From Rhabditoides inermis (lineage: Eukaryota > Nematoda > Chromadorea > Rhabditida > Rhabditidae): a stretch of 64,000 nt of DNA. The stretch is from positions 1 to 64,000 of the forward strand of contig CAWZYM010000265.1 of NCBI GenBank assembly GCA_963966185.1, in the 5' to 3' direction. Position 1 is the first letter of the stretch; every line of letters begins with the position of its first letter. The notes under the pieces were generated by a model. The model did no database searches and had not been told where the DNA came from. It saw only the letters and a list, made by a program, of their open reading frames with translations. Shown here in pieces: positions 10,690 through 20,964 of this stretch. The position numbers and the translations under genes are program-made.

Positions 10690-10853
10690 TTTCGGCGCCA
10701 TTGGTTAAAGTTTTGTCTGACAATCACGGATCGCGGGTTCGGATCCGCTGACGAGTTTTGCTATAACTGTTTCACTGTCAGCTTGCCTGCAAATCATAAC
10801 TCGTGTAAAATTCGGTCAATCATTTGGGATTTTTGTACACTTTATTTGATGCT
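10690..10853 (+). mobile_element. tRNA-derived SINE-like repeat (module A1)
   Basis: The head has tRNA-like features: an A-box-like segment before GGTTAAAG and a B box GGGTTCGGATCC. The tail ends around TGTACACTTTA. The same unit in opposite orientation is at about 25160-25325, where the head (GGCGCAACTGGTTAAAG) is better preserved. Also present at about 32390-32545 and 42625-42785. Confidence 0.65.
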
Positions 10854-10959
10854 CTTGATTGAGGTTGGATAATGTGGATATCTTCGTGGGTGGTCCGGAA
10901 TTTATTGTGGGTGGTCGTGACTTAACGGTTCATGTTCACGAAGTGGTATTCAAATTCGA

Positions 10960-11150
10960 TTGGCACCGCACACGCGATGAGCACAACGGAGCCGGCGAGA
11001 AAGCCGACTCGATCCACTACGCATCTACAATCATCTCAACTGCAATCAACACACCCGCACACCACTCAGCATGAAGTAACGCTCTGTTTCCCTAGACAAA
11101 ACTTTTCGTGATCGTACGCATGCATTAAACATGCGTTATGAGACTGTAGT
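10960..11150 (+). pseudogene. Duplicated srx 3'-end fragment (module A1)
   Basis: Closely matches the last exon and 3' flank of srx B1 (about 18260-18480), including the 3' flanking motif TTTTCGTGATCGTA, but has no receptor exons upstream. It shows that the repeats between 7.6 and 10.96 kb were inserted into, or duplicated around, the original srx 3' flank. Copies at about 32660-32848 and 42897-43085. Confidence 0.6.
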
Positions 11151-11530
11151 TTAGTTCAAGAATATGAGTGTCACACCAATGTGGCGCGGCCTCTTTCTCG
11201 TTATTCGTCGGCGCCTTTGTTTGTTGATAGCTTCATAGTTTGTTTTCTCACCACCAGATACATCAGAGTTGTATGCTGCCAAACGAGGGTTGTTTTTCAT
11301 ACAGTACTCCTTCATCACACACCACATCTCTCGAAAAGGAGCAATCAGAGATTTCGAGTACCGTAAGTTCCAAAGTTCTTCTAGATCTTCTAGTGCAGAA
11401 CAAGATGTTTCCTGATGTAAGACTAGTATTTGTGTCCTGTCCTCTGCAACAACCTGTTCCAACACTCTTGACCCTCCTCATACCTGTGCCGCAACACCGC
11501 CTTTCTATAGCCCATAGCTGAGTACTGCAG
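11151..11530. other. Conserved segment downstream of srx, coding status unclear
   Basis: Shared by A (11151-11530, 32849-33228, 43086-43465) and B (18479-18840, 50389-50750). On the minus strand A has a 104-codon frame ending in a basic Arg-Arg-Arg-Arg tail. On the plus strand a frame near 11265-11350 is open in both A and B. B interrupts the long minus frame with a stop after substitutions. I cannot decide between a degenerate gene and a conserved untranslated region. Confidence 0.35.
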
Positions 11531-11654
11531 GTTACATAAGGATTGTTTTGATGACTGTAAGTATACATATGTATTGATGACAAGCAATGTCTTGTGGTTT
11601 GGGAGTACAGAACTTTTGTACTTCCGGTCAGTTTAGAAAGGTCTGTCTCCCACA

Positions 11655-11762
11655 ATGTTCCGATCACTTCTCCCCTCTCTCGTCTTCCTTGCTCTTCTCT
11701 CCACTACAGCTGCCCATTACTTCGGCAGTGACATGGCTGGACTGACCATATTTCCCTCATCG
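11655..11762 (+). CDS. Signal-peptide first exon of a secreted protein, orphaned (module A1)
   Basis: ATG at 11655 opens 36 codons: an N-terminal Arg, a Leu-rich hydrophobic core, a small-residue cleavage region (Ser-Thr-Thr-Ala-Ala) and a start of mature protein beginning His-Tyr-Phe-Gly. It ends at a clean GTGAGC donor (11763). No second exon is recognised; a MITE begins 23 bp into the intron and RT debris follows, so the gene is probably broken. Copies at 33353-33460 and 43590-43697. In module B the ATG is ATA. Confidence 0.5.
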
Positions 11763-11785
11763 GTGAGCTTCGACCCTATTCAAGA

Positions 11786-11941
11786 AGAACTCCGGGGAAA
11801 ATAGGAATACCGGTCAATAGGGGCAAAAAAAGGGCGGAGCCTCAGTCCGCTGCCCACCGCTGCCGTTCTCGCGGTTTCCCGCCAAAATCTGGTTCCGGGC
11901 GCGCTAATGTTTTGGGCCGGTAACTCTTTCCCCGGAGTTCT
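11786..11941. mobile_element. 156-bp MITE with perfect 15-bp TIRs
   Basis: AGAACTCCGGGGAAA at 11786-11800 and its exact inverse at 11927-11941. Absent from module B, where the same flanks are joined (about 18983). The target duplication is not clean. Copies at 33484-33639 and 43721-43876. Confidence 0.7.
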
Positions 11942-12349
11942 TTTTTAATCAACAATTGATGAAGAAGAAGGGGATGGCAAAAAGTGAAACGATGAAAAAA
12001 TTGAGATCGGCATTTGTTGAAATAAACAATTTTCGTTGCCATTTTGATAGTGTTCCATCTAATCGAGTGTGTGTAGACTGCATTTGAAGATGAGAAATCA
12101 CCGGTTCTTCTTTCAACAGCACATAACAACATTTATTGCAATACAACTCGCATTACATGTGAGCCTACTGAATTACCGATGAAATTTTGGTAACAGCGTG
12201 GACTTTTTCGTTTTTCAAAAAAGTTCACAAACACTCAGTTTGCAAAAACATCATTGCAAACATCATATTTTTGATGTGATCCCAAACTTTCGAAACTTCA
12301 ATCATAGCAAATATTACGTGACTAAGCAGCAAAGTGATACATACGGAAG

Positions 12350-13162
12350 TTGTCTATTCCTCAAAACATAATAAACTTTCACGATCTACTTGAATCTGAT
12401 TTGCATAGTGTATTCCATTGGCTTGACGAGCGGCAACTGTCATTGTCGACTGCTAAGTGCAATGTGATACACTTTGGCAAAGGTGCAATAAAATCTATCT
12501 ATAAATGCGATGGTCATACTATACTTTGTGTCGAATCGATTTAGGATCTTGGTATTACACTCACACACGACCTTAATTCTGGCGAGCATATAAAACGAAC
12601 AATACAGAAAGCATCGTCTAGAATTGGTGTTTTAAGAATGGCTTTCCACCACAACGAGTCTCTGTTTATGAATTTTTACAAGTATAAGGTTCGTCCTGTT
12701 CTCGAATACGGTAGTGAGGTTCTCTTAGCCCTCAATGTCACCCAGAGTAATAAACTTGAAGCGGTGCAAAGATCGTTCACGAAACTACTTGCTCCTAAAC
12801 TATCATATGCGGAACGGCTACATAAGTTTTCCCTTGAGACACTGTGGACTCGAAGAGTGTTGTCAGATTTAAGAATTGTCCACAGCTTTATTTATGGTCA
12901 TATAAAAGCATAAAATCCATTTCTTCTGGTTTTGCCGAATGCTAGATCTGCTTCGCTGCGTTCAAATGGTTTAAAAATCACATGTGCGTCACGAACTACC
13001 CTTGGTCAGAGTTTCATTACATATCGAGTTACAAAATACTGGAACAACCTTGATTCTTCCACAGTATGCCAATTCAAAATGATTGACTTCAGAAACAAAC
13101 TTATGTCATTTTTCACACACAACCGCTCACGTTTCACTGTAGATGACCCCACTCGTATGTAA
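12350..13162 (+). pseudogene. CR1/Jockey-like reverse transcriptase C-terminal fragment (module A1)
   Basis: Encodes an RT thumb/C-terminal region: Trp-Leu-x-Glu-Arg, Lys-Cys-Asn-Val-Ile-His-Phe-Gly-Lys, Lys-Asp-Leu-Gly-Ile and Leu-Glu-Tyr-Gly motifs. A1 has an extra TAG at about 12541 where A2 and A3 read AAG. All three share a TAA at about 12911, after which the frame continues to 13162. It is a different family from the minus-strand fragment at 9780-10653. No polymerase core remains. Confidence 0.8.
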
Positions 13163-13165
13163 TTT

Positions 13166-14200
13166 TATTGCTCTCTGGCGACGAAGTGTCCTGACGTAGT
13201 TGGCTTTTTCTCTCTACTAACTTCAGAAGTTCTTGCATTCGTTTCTAAGATTGACAGACCTTTTCTATACACGTTTTGGGTGTCAAAAGGTTCTGTCGCA
13301 GTCATCGCTCTGCCAAACCACCCTTTGTTCTTAACCGGTACTAGGATGTTTGTGCTGTTTGATGATTGATAACATATGGATAAACTATTATTATACAAGA
13401 TCATGAAGTGAATGATTAGTATACAATTCAGCGAAAATACGCAAACATCATCTGCAGTCGGCCGGTTGAGTGGTGGCGAGAGTCGAACGACGTGACTGCA
13501 AAACAAATTTTTTCTCTCGAAGAAACACAGTTCGGTCGTGTTTTGAAGGCGTTTCAGAGTCAGTATCGAAGGAGATTTGAAGACACTGACCGCTAACAAG
13601 CAAATGGCAAACTTGCTATGTTACGATTGATTCTTGTAGGCTTGCCCCATACCAAGCCTTAGCTAAAATTAAAAATCTCAAAGAGCACCGGAAGTGCCCT
13701 AACTAAGCACCGGACGTTTACGTGCATTCTCGTGTGCGAGAGGTCATTGGCATGCCATCCCGAAATGTGGACAGTGAAACATCGGTTCGGCGGCCTAGTG
13801 GATAGTGTGCAAACTTCTAGCGATGTTTTAGTGTAGTGTGAGTGTAAGGTTTGAGGACAACTACAAATACCATTCATACAGTTCAGCTGAACCTTGCGTG
13901 ATCCGAAACATTTCTAGAGATACAAAAGAGATAAAGTTCTCTAATACAAAATGTTTAGTGACGAGAGCGCGCCTGTTTGACATTTGATAAGTGGAAAGGT
14001 TCTTTTTCATTGAATATTTCATTTTACGCCAGAAATAATTGAAAACGGCTTTTGTTGATTAGTGCACTAAGTATATGTCATTGTGAACTACATATGACCA
14101 GTTTCGCTGTTATGTTGTCAGTTTTCGTTTTTGGAATTTACACGATGAGACGTGAACGTTTTCCTGTTTACTTCCGTGATTTTGTTCCGGGTTCTATGTA
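13166..14200. other. Intermodule sequence between A1 and B1
   Basis: No gene seen. About 13500-13600 has weak similarity to 310-440. About 13810-13960 is the upstream repeat also at 1785-2000. From 13960 onward it parallels 3415-4000 with a deletion of roughly 340 bp relative to module A1, showing that A and B are ancestral duplicates. Confidence 0.55.
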
Positions 14201-14544
14201 TTAAAGGAACAGTGGCGACTTCTTTTTGAATCGGAGTATTGTTAAACAATGTATTAACCTAGCACTATTGCAGTTTTTCGCGAGAGAACGACGATTCTGC
14301 CACTGCCACGGATGCAGACGAAAATTTGAATTGCCCGCCAACGCTTCGATACTGCACGTTCGGGTCGCAGACATAAGCGCAAATGAACGACGCTCTCCCT
14401 TGCTTCATGGCTCAGTGCATGTGCGCTGCGTTGTGACCCCGAGCATCGCGGGACCGATTCCGGCCACCGCTAAATGTTTTGCTCGTGTGAAAACGAGGAG
14501 TTGTGGCAGGTTGTGGCAAAAATATGTCGCCACTGTTCTTTTAA
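14201..14544 (+). mobile_element. Short TIR element with tRNA-like core (module B1), both ends present
   Basis: Starts TTAAAGGAACAGTGGCGAC and ends GTCGCCACTGTTCTTTTAA. The core has a GGCTCAGTGCATG A-box-like segment; the B box is partly decayed (GGGACCGATTCC here, GGGATCGATTCC at 36915 and 46386). It sits about 340 bp upstream of srx B1. Confidence 0.7.
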
Positions 14545-14753
14545 TATCGAGAAGCATGTTCTTTAAATTGACGTGGCGTGATTATCTTGAGACCCTAAAC
14601 AACATTCCCCATATGCCAAAACAGTTCGCGTCAACATCTAAAACAGTCCGGGTCAACAAATCTGCGTCAGCAAAGCTAGTCCACTAATGTAAGCCGCATA
14701 GTTGCTCAATGAGTAACAGAAAGCGGGTGAACTTGACAACCTATGCAACAGTT

Positions 14754-14864
<111 letters not shown>

Positions 14865-14882
14865 CGACTGTTACAGCTTACC

Positions 14883-17800
14883 ATGCCGATAGAAGAGCAC
14901 CACATCGCAGCCGCGCTCGTTTTCCTCGTGAGTTTTCAGTTATCAGACGTTCTCTCCAAAAAAACCACAAAATCAGATCTCGGCGTCTGGGCTGACCATC
15001 AATGTCACTGTGCTTCTCCTCGTTCGTTTCGTCCAATCACTTCACAACTCATTCGGAATTCTCACCACTGGACAAGTGAGCATTTTTTTATTATTATTTC
15101 CGGTTTTCATATTTCATATTTCATGTTTTTTTTTTCGTTTTTTTCACATTTTCCGATCTCTGCGTTCAGATTCTCGCCAACGCCATCTTCCTATGCTGCT
15201 GGACGTTTGTGTTCTCTCCTATAGTCTTCTTGTGAGTTTGCATTTCGAAGCAAAATTTATTGAAAATCTTTGTGACTATAACAATAGTGTTGGAATTTGT
15301 TGTGTTTTCACAAACTGAGTGTTTTTAGAAAACACTCAGTTTTCATGAAAACATCAGAAAACTGAGATAGAAAAAAGAGAAACGTAATTTGATATCAGTT
15401 TGGTCACCATCGGCTTCTGTGACACCTAAACAACACTTCAAAATTTGGAAAAAAAGCATTTGCTAATCAACAAATTGCTACTCAATGTACGCATTAATTC
15501 GTCGTCACAAGTTGATTTCAGCGACCTCACTTCTCTCAAAGATGTGTCGTTCTCGAGACATGTGGGCACAATTCTGCGGGTGTGCTATGACATTGTCATA
15601 CTCTCACACTTTTTCGTGTCCATCAACAGGTTCTGCGCCGTATTCACACCGATAGCGTACATGAAAGTGAGGAAAGGAGAAGCGATAAAAATAATGCAAA
15701 GATTATTATCTTATTAAAGAACTTCCGTAAGAGAAGAGTTTGTGTTACCAAACGTAATGCAACAAAAGCTCATGCATTTTATACAATCGAAATAGTACAC
15801 GAGCCTGCTCTTTCTGCAAAAAAAACTAATGCGAGCAAATGTTGTACATCGGCAAACTGATTCTGGATACGGCGGAACGCGAATTCTTGCACCGGATGTT
15901 AGGCTACTTCTACTCAAACCGTCGCCACAACTCGCAGTTGTATCGGGATGTAAACAACATCTACTCCCGTCTCCTGCGCATAAAGTGCAAGCTGCTCACC
16001 CCCTCGCGGCAAGTGGCGGCAACGAGAGTTCGTCTCTTAGGACACGTGCTGCGGCGAGAAGACCATCGGATTGTGACGCAAGCTGCACTCACACTACCGC
16101 CGCCGGAGTGGAGACGAGGCCCAGGAAGGAAACGCGCCACATGGGACGAGAAGCTGAAGGAGGATGTCGGGCCCACGCCTGCCGTGCGCGCCAAGGTTAC
16201 CTCGAGAGACACTTCGTTCCGCAGAGCTTGGAACACTTGCAACGGGCAGTGGATGAACGCTGTTATGGACATGGCACAAGACCGCGTCAAGTGGTCAGAA
16301 TTGGTTCACGCGATGCTCGCCGGCTTAGGGGCGACAATGCTCCAGATGATCTACGGAGAATCGGCCGAGGAGTGAGTGAGTGAGTGAGTGAATTAATGGA
16401 GCAGGTTAGTGTAATATTTCGATTGATAAAATGCATGAGCTTTTGTTGCATTACGTTGGGTAACACTACAGAACTGGCAATAGAACACATACATAATCGG
16501 GGGTAACACTGCAGAACTGGCGATAGAACACACACATAATCCCATACAAAATAAGCTCGTTCACTTACTATGTGGCTCAATGCGTGTGCGCGGCGAGGTG
16601 GCACAGAACAGATCTCGCTGGTTTATGTTTCGCGTGGTAATGCGCGTTCAAGAGAATTAGGTCGAATTAGGTCGAATTCAAGAGAATTAGGTCGCAGAAT
16701 TAGGTCGCCACTGTTCCTCTAAAGAAATCCAACAGTTCACCCATCTTGTTGAGTCCAAAATTGTATAAATTTTGCAAAAAAAGAATTTAGGTAATGCTGA
16801 TAGGAAAATTTACAATCCCAATGTCATTTCTATGTAAAATCAAGCAGTACCAAAAGTTTGCCTCCAGCCGGAACCGAACTCCGGCTGTGTACCTCAACGG
16901 GCGGAACAGCTTACCACAATACTACTATGCAGGGAATAGCTTATCACAATACTACTATGCAGGGAATAGCTTACCACAATACTACTATGCATCAATACAA
17001 TCCACAGGCAGTGCGGAATGTGCACTCTCTGTCTGCTGGGGGCAGCCGGTGTGCACCACCCCCTCCCTAGAAAACCATTCGTACACGGGGGATTTCCTGC
17101 CCCTCAGGGGGCGCGCGCGCGTATCTCACTTCATACAACAGCCAGCGTTACCAAAATCGAAACTTAACCATTTTCTAACATCCTGATAACACCTATCATC
17201 ATCACATTGTTCTCGCAAAAAATATAAGGTACCTTTCGTTCAGTCGCCTTTGGCGTTTCTAGCGCGTGACTATTCTTAACACAAACCAACCAGCGCTACA
17301 GCGCTGGTTGTAATGAGAGAGAGATTCAGAGTTAGAGAAAGTACAAGAAGAAAGAAAGAGAGAAAGAAAGAAAGAAATGAAGAGTTTCAGTACTTCACTC
17401 AACGTCTCGCCAAGTGGCTAGTGTTTTTGATGTGGTCTGCCTCCATTCTCACCTCTCTCTCCATCTACACATTCAGTAGGCAAACTTTCTCGCACACAAC
17501 ATCTGAAAAAAAAACGTTCCAGATCACTGCTACTTCACGTATTTGGAGGATTCCTGGGCGTATGGTTTCATTCCGGACGCGTTCTGCCAGGAAATCGGCA
17601 ACAAGTTCGACTTTCTCAAGTCAGTGCCTTGTCATGTTTCACTTGAGTCCGGTCTCGAGCGCAGGGCGACGACGTTCCTTGTGCTGATCTGTGTGTTTGA
17701 CACAACTACTTTCGTCAAGGTGTTCGTCGTCAACAGACTGGTGTGAATTAATGGATGTTGCGTCTCAATACCTCATTTCTGCAGAGAAACCGCAACTCGA

Positions 17801-18334
17801 GAAAGACTTGGACGTCCACGCCACACAAGCAGATCAACTTTCTGAAACAGGTCAATCAGACTCTAGTGAATAAGTACATGTGCTCACCATTCCAGGCCTG
17901 CCTGCAGGCGGTGGTGTTCCTGGGTGAACTGGTCATCAACTTATACGTGTCGCCGTGGTTCGGCAGCCGACTGGCCAGGTTCTCGCTCACCTCGTGTCTG
18001 TGGGCCGGACTGGCAGGCGTCGACGGGTGAGGAAGAGGGGCAGAAAAGCCCGCACCTTCAGTCTTGCAGCTTCATCACCTTCTACTACAACAAGGAGTTC
18101 CACAACATTCTTCGCACCAAGCTCACCGGCGCAGCCGCCAACGGTTTCACGTCAGCCGTTTCTTTCAAGTAGGCTTTGAACCTACACCAAAAAACAGTGG
18201 TTTCAACAAAAAGTGTTTTATTCAGAACTGCCACGATGCAGTCGTCAGTGCACGGCCTGGGCACCGCACACGCGATAAGCCACAGCACAACGGAGCCGGC
18301 GAGAAAGCCGACTCGAACCACCACGCATCTATAA
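14883..18334 (+). CDS. Serpentine receptor class X (Srx) 7TM GPCR, paralogue B copy 1
   Basis: Same family and architecture as srx A, with an extra terminal exon. Exons: 14883-14927, 14977-15075, 15170-15231, 15522-15666, 17391-17475, 17523-17619, 17665-17740, 17785-17850, 17896-18026, 18070-18168, 18226-18334; phases agree, giving about 337 aa. The Asn-Arg-Phe-Cys motif follows TM3. The C-terminal tail is Ser/Thr/His-rich. Intron 4 is 1.72 kb because it contains a 1.6-kb transposable element with an RT fragment. Splice sites are canonical, with GTGTGA and GTCAGT the weakest donors. It appears intact. Likely a chemosensory receptor by family, ligand unknown. Confidence 0.85.
15839..16375 (+). 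pseudogene. RTE-like reverse transcriptase C-terminal fragment (in the element of srx B1)
   Basis: A 178-codon frame with the C-terminal signature of RTE-type endonuclease/RT proteins: Leu-Leu-Gly-His-Val-Leu-Arg-Arg, an Arg-Arg-Gly-Pro-Gly-Arg segment, Thr-Trp-Asp and a terminal Asp-Arg-x-x-Trp region. Polymerase and endonuclease domains are missing. It lies between inverted repeats, so it was probably captured. The copy in B2 (47756-48322) has a changed tail. Confidence 0.75.
16903..16992. repeat. 30-bp tandem repeat, about 3 units
   Basis: Three consecutive units containing CACAATACTACTATGCA inside the hairpin-ended element; also at 48813-48902. Confidence 0.85.
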
Positions 18335-18469
18335 TCGTCTCAACTGCAATCAACACACCCGCACACCACTCAGCAAAAAGCAACACTCTGTTTCCCTAGA
18401 CAAAACTTTTCGTGATCGTATGTACGCAATGAACGTTTGTTATTAGACTGCATTAAACATGCGTTATGA

Positions 18470-18860
18470 GACTGTAGTTTAGTTCAAAAACACGAGTGTT
18501 TCACCAATGTGGCGCGGCTTCTTCCGCGCTATTCGTCGGCGCCTTTGTTTGTTGATAACTTCATAGTTTGTTTTCTCACCATCAGATATGCGACCATACC
18601 AGGGTTGTTTTCCATACAGCATTCCTTCATCACACCACACATCTCTCGAAAAGGAGCAATCAGAGATTTCGAGTACCGTTAATTCCAAAGTTCTTCTAGT
18701 CCAGAACAAGATGTTTTCTGATAAAGGACGGGTATTTGTGTCCTGTTCTCTGCAACAACCTGTTCCAACTCTCTTGACCCTCCCCATACCTGTGCCGCAA
18801 CACCGCCTTTCTATAGCCCATAGCTGATTACTGCAGGTAAAAAAAAGTCTGTTTCGAACA
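18470..18860. other. Srx B1 3' flank: conserved segment shared with module A
   Basis: Counterpart of 11151-11530 with about 10% differences and small gaps. The long minus frame seen in module A is broken here. No confident gene. Confidence 0.4.
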
Positions 18861-18864
18861 ATAT

Positions 18865-18971
18865 TCCGATCACTTCTCCCCTCTCTCGTCTTCCTTGCTC
18901 TTCTCTCCACTACAGCTGCCCATTACTTCGGCAGTGACATGGCTGGACTGACCATATTTACCTCATCGGTG
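18865..18971 (+). pseudogene. Signal-peptide exon with lost start codon (module B1)
   Basis: Aligns with the orphan signal-peptide exon at 11655-11762, but the initiator reads ATA. The hydrophobic core and GTGAGC donor are kept. Intron sequence continues uninterrupted past the point where module A has the 156-bp MITE. Confidence 0.55.
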
Positions 18972-19299
18972 AGCTTCGACCCTATTAATCAACAATTGAT
19001 GATCTATCGTACAATAAACGTTATAATTACTGTTTTTATCTAGCACTTTCGACATTTATCAATTCTTTGGGCGATCAGGCGTTTATTTCCGCTTCGGTGT
19101 TACAATAAAGCATTGTGTATATAACGGGCGATCAGCTGATAATTTCATTTTCTAAGTCTAAACAAACGTTTCGAAGTTTGCTTGTTGTTCCGTGTGTTTA
19201 TATATATAATGTTTATTTGTTATACTTCTTTAGTTCTTGTAAGATTGTTTGGTTAATTTTATTTTATCTCATTTCATATATAACAACCATTGGCATACA

Positions 19300-20415
19300 T
19301 CATACAAAACAATTTCGCACTATCTCCCCACTCTTCTGCTTCTCCTTCTTGGTGATGTATGCGGCGAGGAGCTCGTCTCCCCAATCATCGTCATTATCTT
19401 TCTCGCCACCGCTCTCAACCTCTTCGAAGAGATCGTCGAGGGTACGGCCGGCGTGGGGCAAGTCAAATCCGTCCATGTCTTCATCCATGTCGTCTTCCGC
19501 GTTCGCGTTCTCATCATTCACGACATCTTCCTCATCTGCAGGCTCATCGGCGCGACGCGGGTCCTTCTCCCTTTCCTCCCTCCTTGCAGTCGCAGCCGCC
19601 TGCAGTCGCTCCGCATTCAAGAGCAGCACCTCCTGTAGAATCTCCTGTCGGAAGGTGAGCGTCACCTTGGAAAACACCTGAAACATGCATTTAATGAGCG
19701 ATATATAATACTGTGGTACCTTCTTCTTGACGGGCTCCTCTCGGAACTTGACGATCACGTCCCTCTCCTTCAGGACAGCGCGCCGTCCGTCCAGCTCATC
19801 CTCCCGCAGTTCGTTCCAGTGCAAGACTGACAGCACCTGCCTCAGATGGTACCAGAGGAGTGGGCTACAAGGTACATGTTTACTATATTGTCCCCCAATG
19901 ATTACGGCATTGCGGATAAACACATTCATTTGTGATTCGCCTACTCACAAATGTGTGCGCTTCGGAGCATATTTTAAGGAGAGTGAGTTGCAGGCCTCAC
20001 ACTCCGCCGTCGACCCCTCACAGTCCACCCTTCGTGCATCTGCGATGAAGCACGGCTCCAAGAGAATTTTCTTCAGGCGGACCATGCTGGGTGAGTTCAC
20101 GGGGATGTCTCGGCGAGTGGCGGGATCGAGCGGCCCGTGTCCACACTGGTGGAAGTGTGTGAACTCGGGGTCCTATGATAGAATTTTTTTTCATTATAGT
20201 ATATTTGAGGGGTACTTTTTAGTACTTTTGAGGGGTTGACGTTTACAGGAACACTACGAGTAAGCACCCTCTCGTTCCTGTGACTCATATTCCCCGTACT
20301 CACGTTGTGCCACTCGTGTATACCCGCCATGTGCTTGAGTATCGCCTTGATCATCTCCACCACCTCCTCCCCGTCCTTGCCGCACTTGAAGCTGAACCAT
20401 ACGTGCGAAACGATG
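19300..20415 (-). CDS. Unidentified protein, Cys/His segment and acidic C-terminus (copy 1, 5' exons not found)
   Basis: Four linked minus-strand exons: 20415-20304, 20172-19949, 19864-19720, 19677-19300 (TGA 19300-19302), all GT-AG with agreeing phases. Exon 1 as seen enters mid-codon, so at least one upstream exon with the start is missing or unrecognised. The product has a His/Cys-bearing segment (His-Gln-Cys-Gly-His-Gly, then Cys-Glu-x4-Glu-Cys-x-x-Cys), a basic Val-Lys-Lys-Lys region, an Ala/Arg/Glu-rich helix and a long Asp/Glu-rich stretch before a Lys-rich end. I do not recognise the family. The serine-rich plus-strand frame opposite exon 4 is its shadow. Confidence 0.65.
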
Positions 20416-20557
20416 CTACAAATACAGGATTAGTCCATATTGGAGTGAGGCTATAACTCCACGGCACGATACAGGGGCCGGTTGAAATATAGAAACGCCG
20501 GCGCAGCAGACCTACAGTATACCCTTGAATTTCAGGCACAAGAATGCACGCAAAACA

Positions 20558-20645
20558 AGTGCCACCGAGAGGAGTCGAACCCGTCGAAGCGAGCAATGCC
20601 GATTGAGTGCAAGGCGAGCACACTATCCGCTAGACTATGACTGCC
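20558..20645 (-). other. tRNA-like segment, probably SINE-derived (copy 1)
   Basis: On the minus strand it has a perfect A box (TAGTCTAGCGG) and B box (GGTTCGACTCC) with a long intervening arm. Acceptor ends do not pair, so not a functional tRNA. It lies in the region that should hold the 5' part of the 19300-20415 gene. Confidence 0.65.
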
Positions 20646-20964
20646 ATGAGGAGATCTGGTGAAATGCAACACATCAACCCTCTTTTCAGACAATTCACAG
20701 CAGCGTTTTTTGCCATTATCAATTTCAGTGATTTCATAATCGAAACATTGTTGTATTTCAATTAATAGTGTCCCCTATAAACAGTTTAAGAAAATAAGTG
20801 TTTCTTACAAACAATTTATTTTCCTGTAGATGACCCAAACAACTGAACAACAAAAAAACGAACAACAATTGCACAGATGGCACAGAGATCAAGGTTATAC
20901 TAGTACAACCACTATACTAGTAAAAACGATAATTAGTCTATGAAGTGATGGAAGAGAACATCTC

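Larger units (their letters stand above)
15703..17313 (+). mobile_element. Hairpin-ended Helitron-like element carrying an RT fragment (srx B1 intron 4)
   Basis: Starts TTATTATCTTATTAAAG after AAGA and ends with a hairpin (CAACCAGCGCT..AGCGCTGGTTG) plus TAA, followed by T. The same two ends bound the 929-bp element at 23648-24576, whose empty site is known. The first ~110 bp recur inverted at about 16397-16466. Between them lies an RTE-like RT fragment. The 3' part holds a 30-bp tandem repeat and the GC-rich block shared with 8657-9120. No long target duplication. Confidence 0.6.

Noticed and set aside
9793..10701. 302-codon minus-strand frame as a single protein
   Set aside because: It is an RT fragment fused by chance to the interior of a 475-bp MITE; sister modules lacking the MITE show the original shorter frame.
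13165..13599. 144-codon minus-strand frame in the A-B interval (also 34863-35297, 45100-45534)
   Set aside because: Present in all copies only because the copies are near-identical; no motif, low-complexity AT-rich composition, no splice or start support.
14226..14687. 153-codon plus-strand frame upstream of srx B
   Set aside because: It runs through the tRNA-like TIR element and has no splice context; frames differ between copies of that element.
19115..19681. Serine-rich 188-codon plus-strand frame (also 57724-58290)
   Set aside because: Exact antisense shadow of the acidic, Asp/Glu-rich exon on the minus strand, which has proper splice sites.
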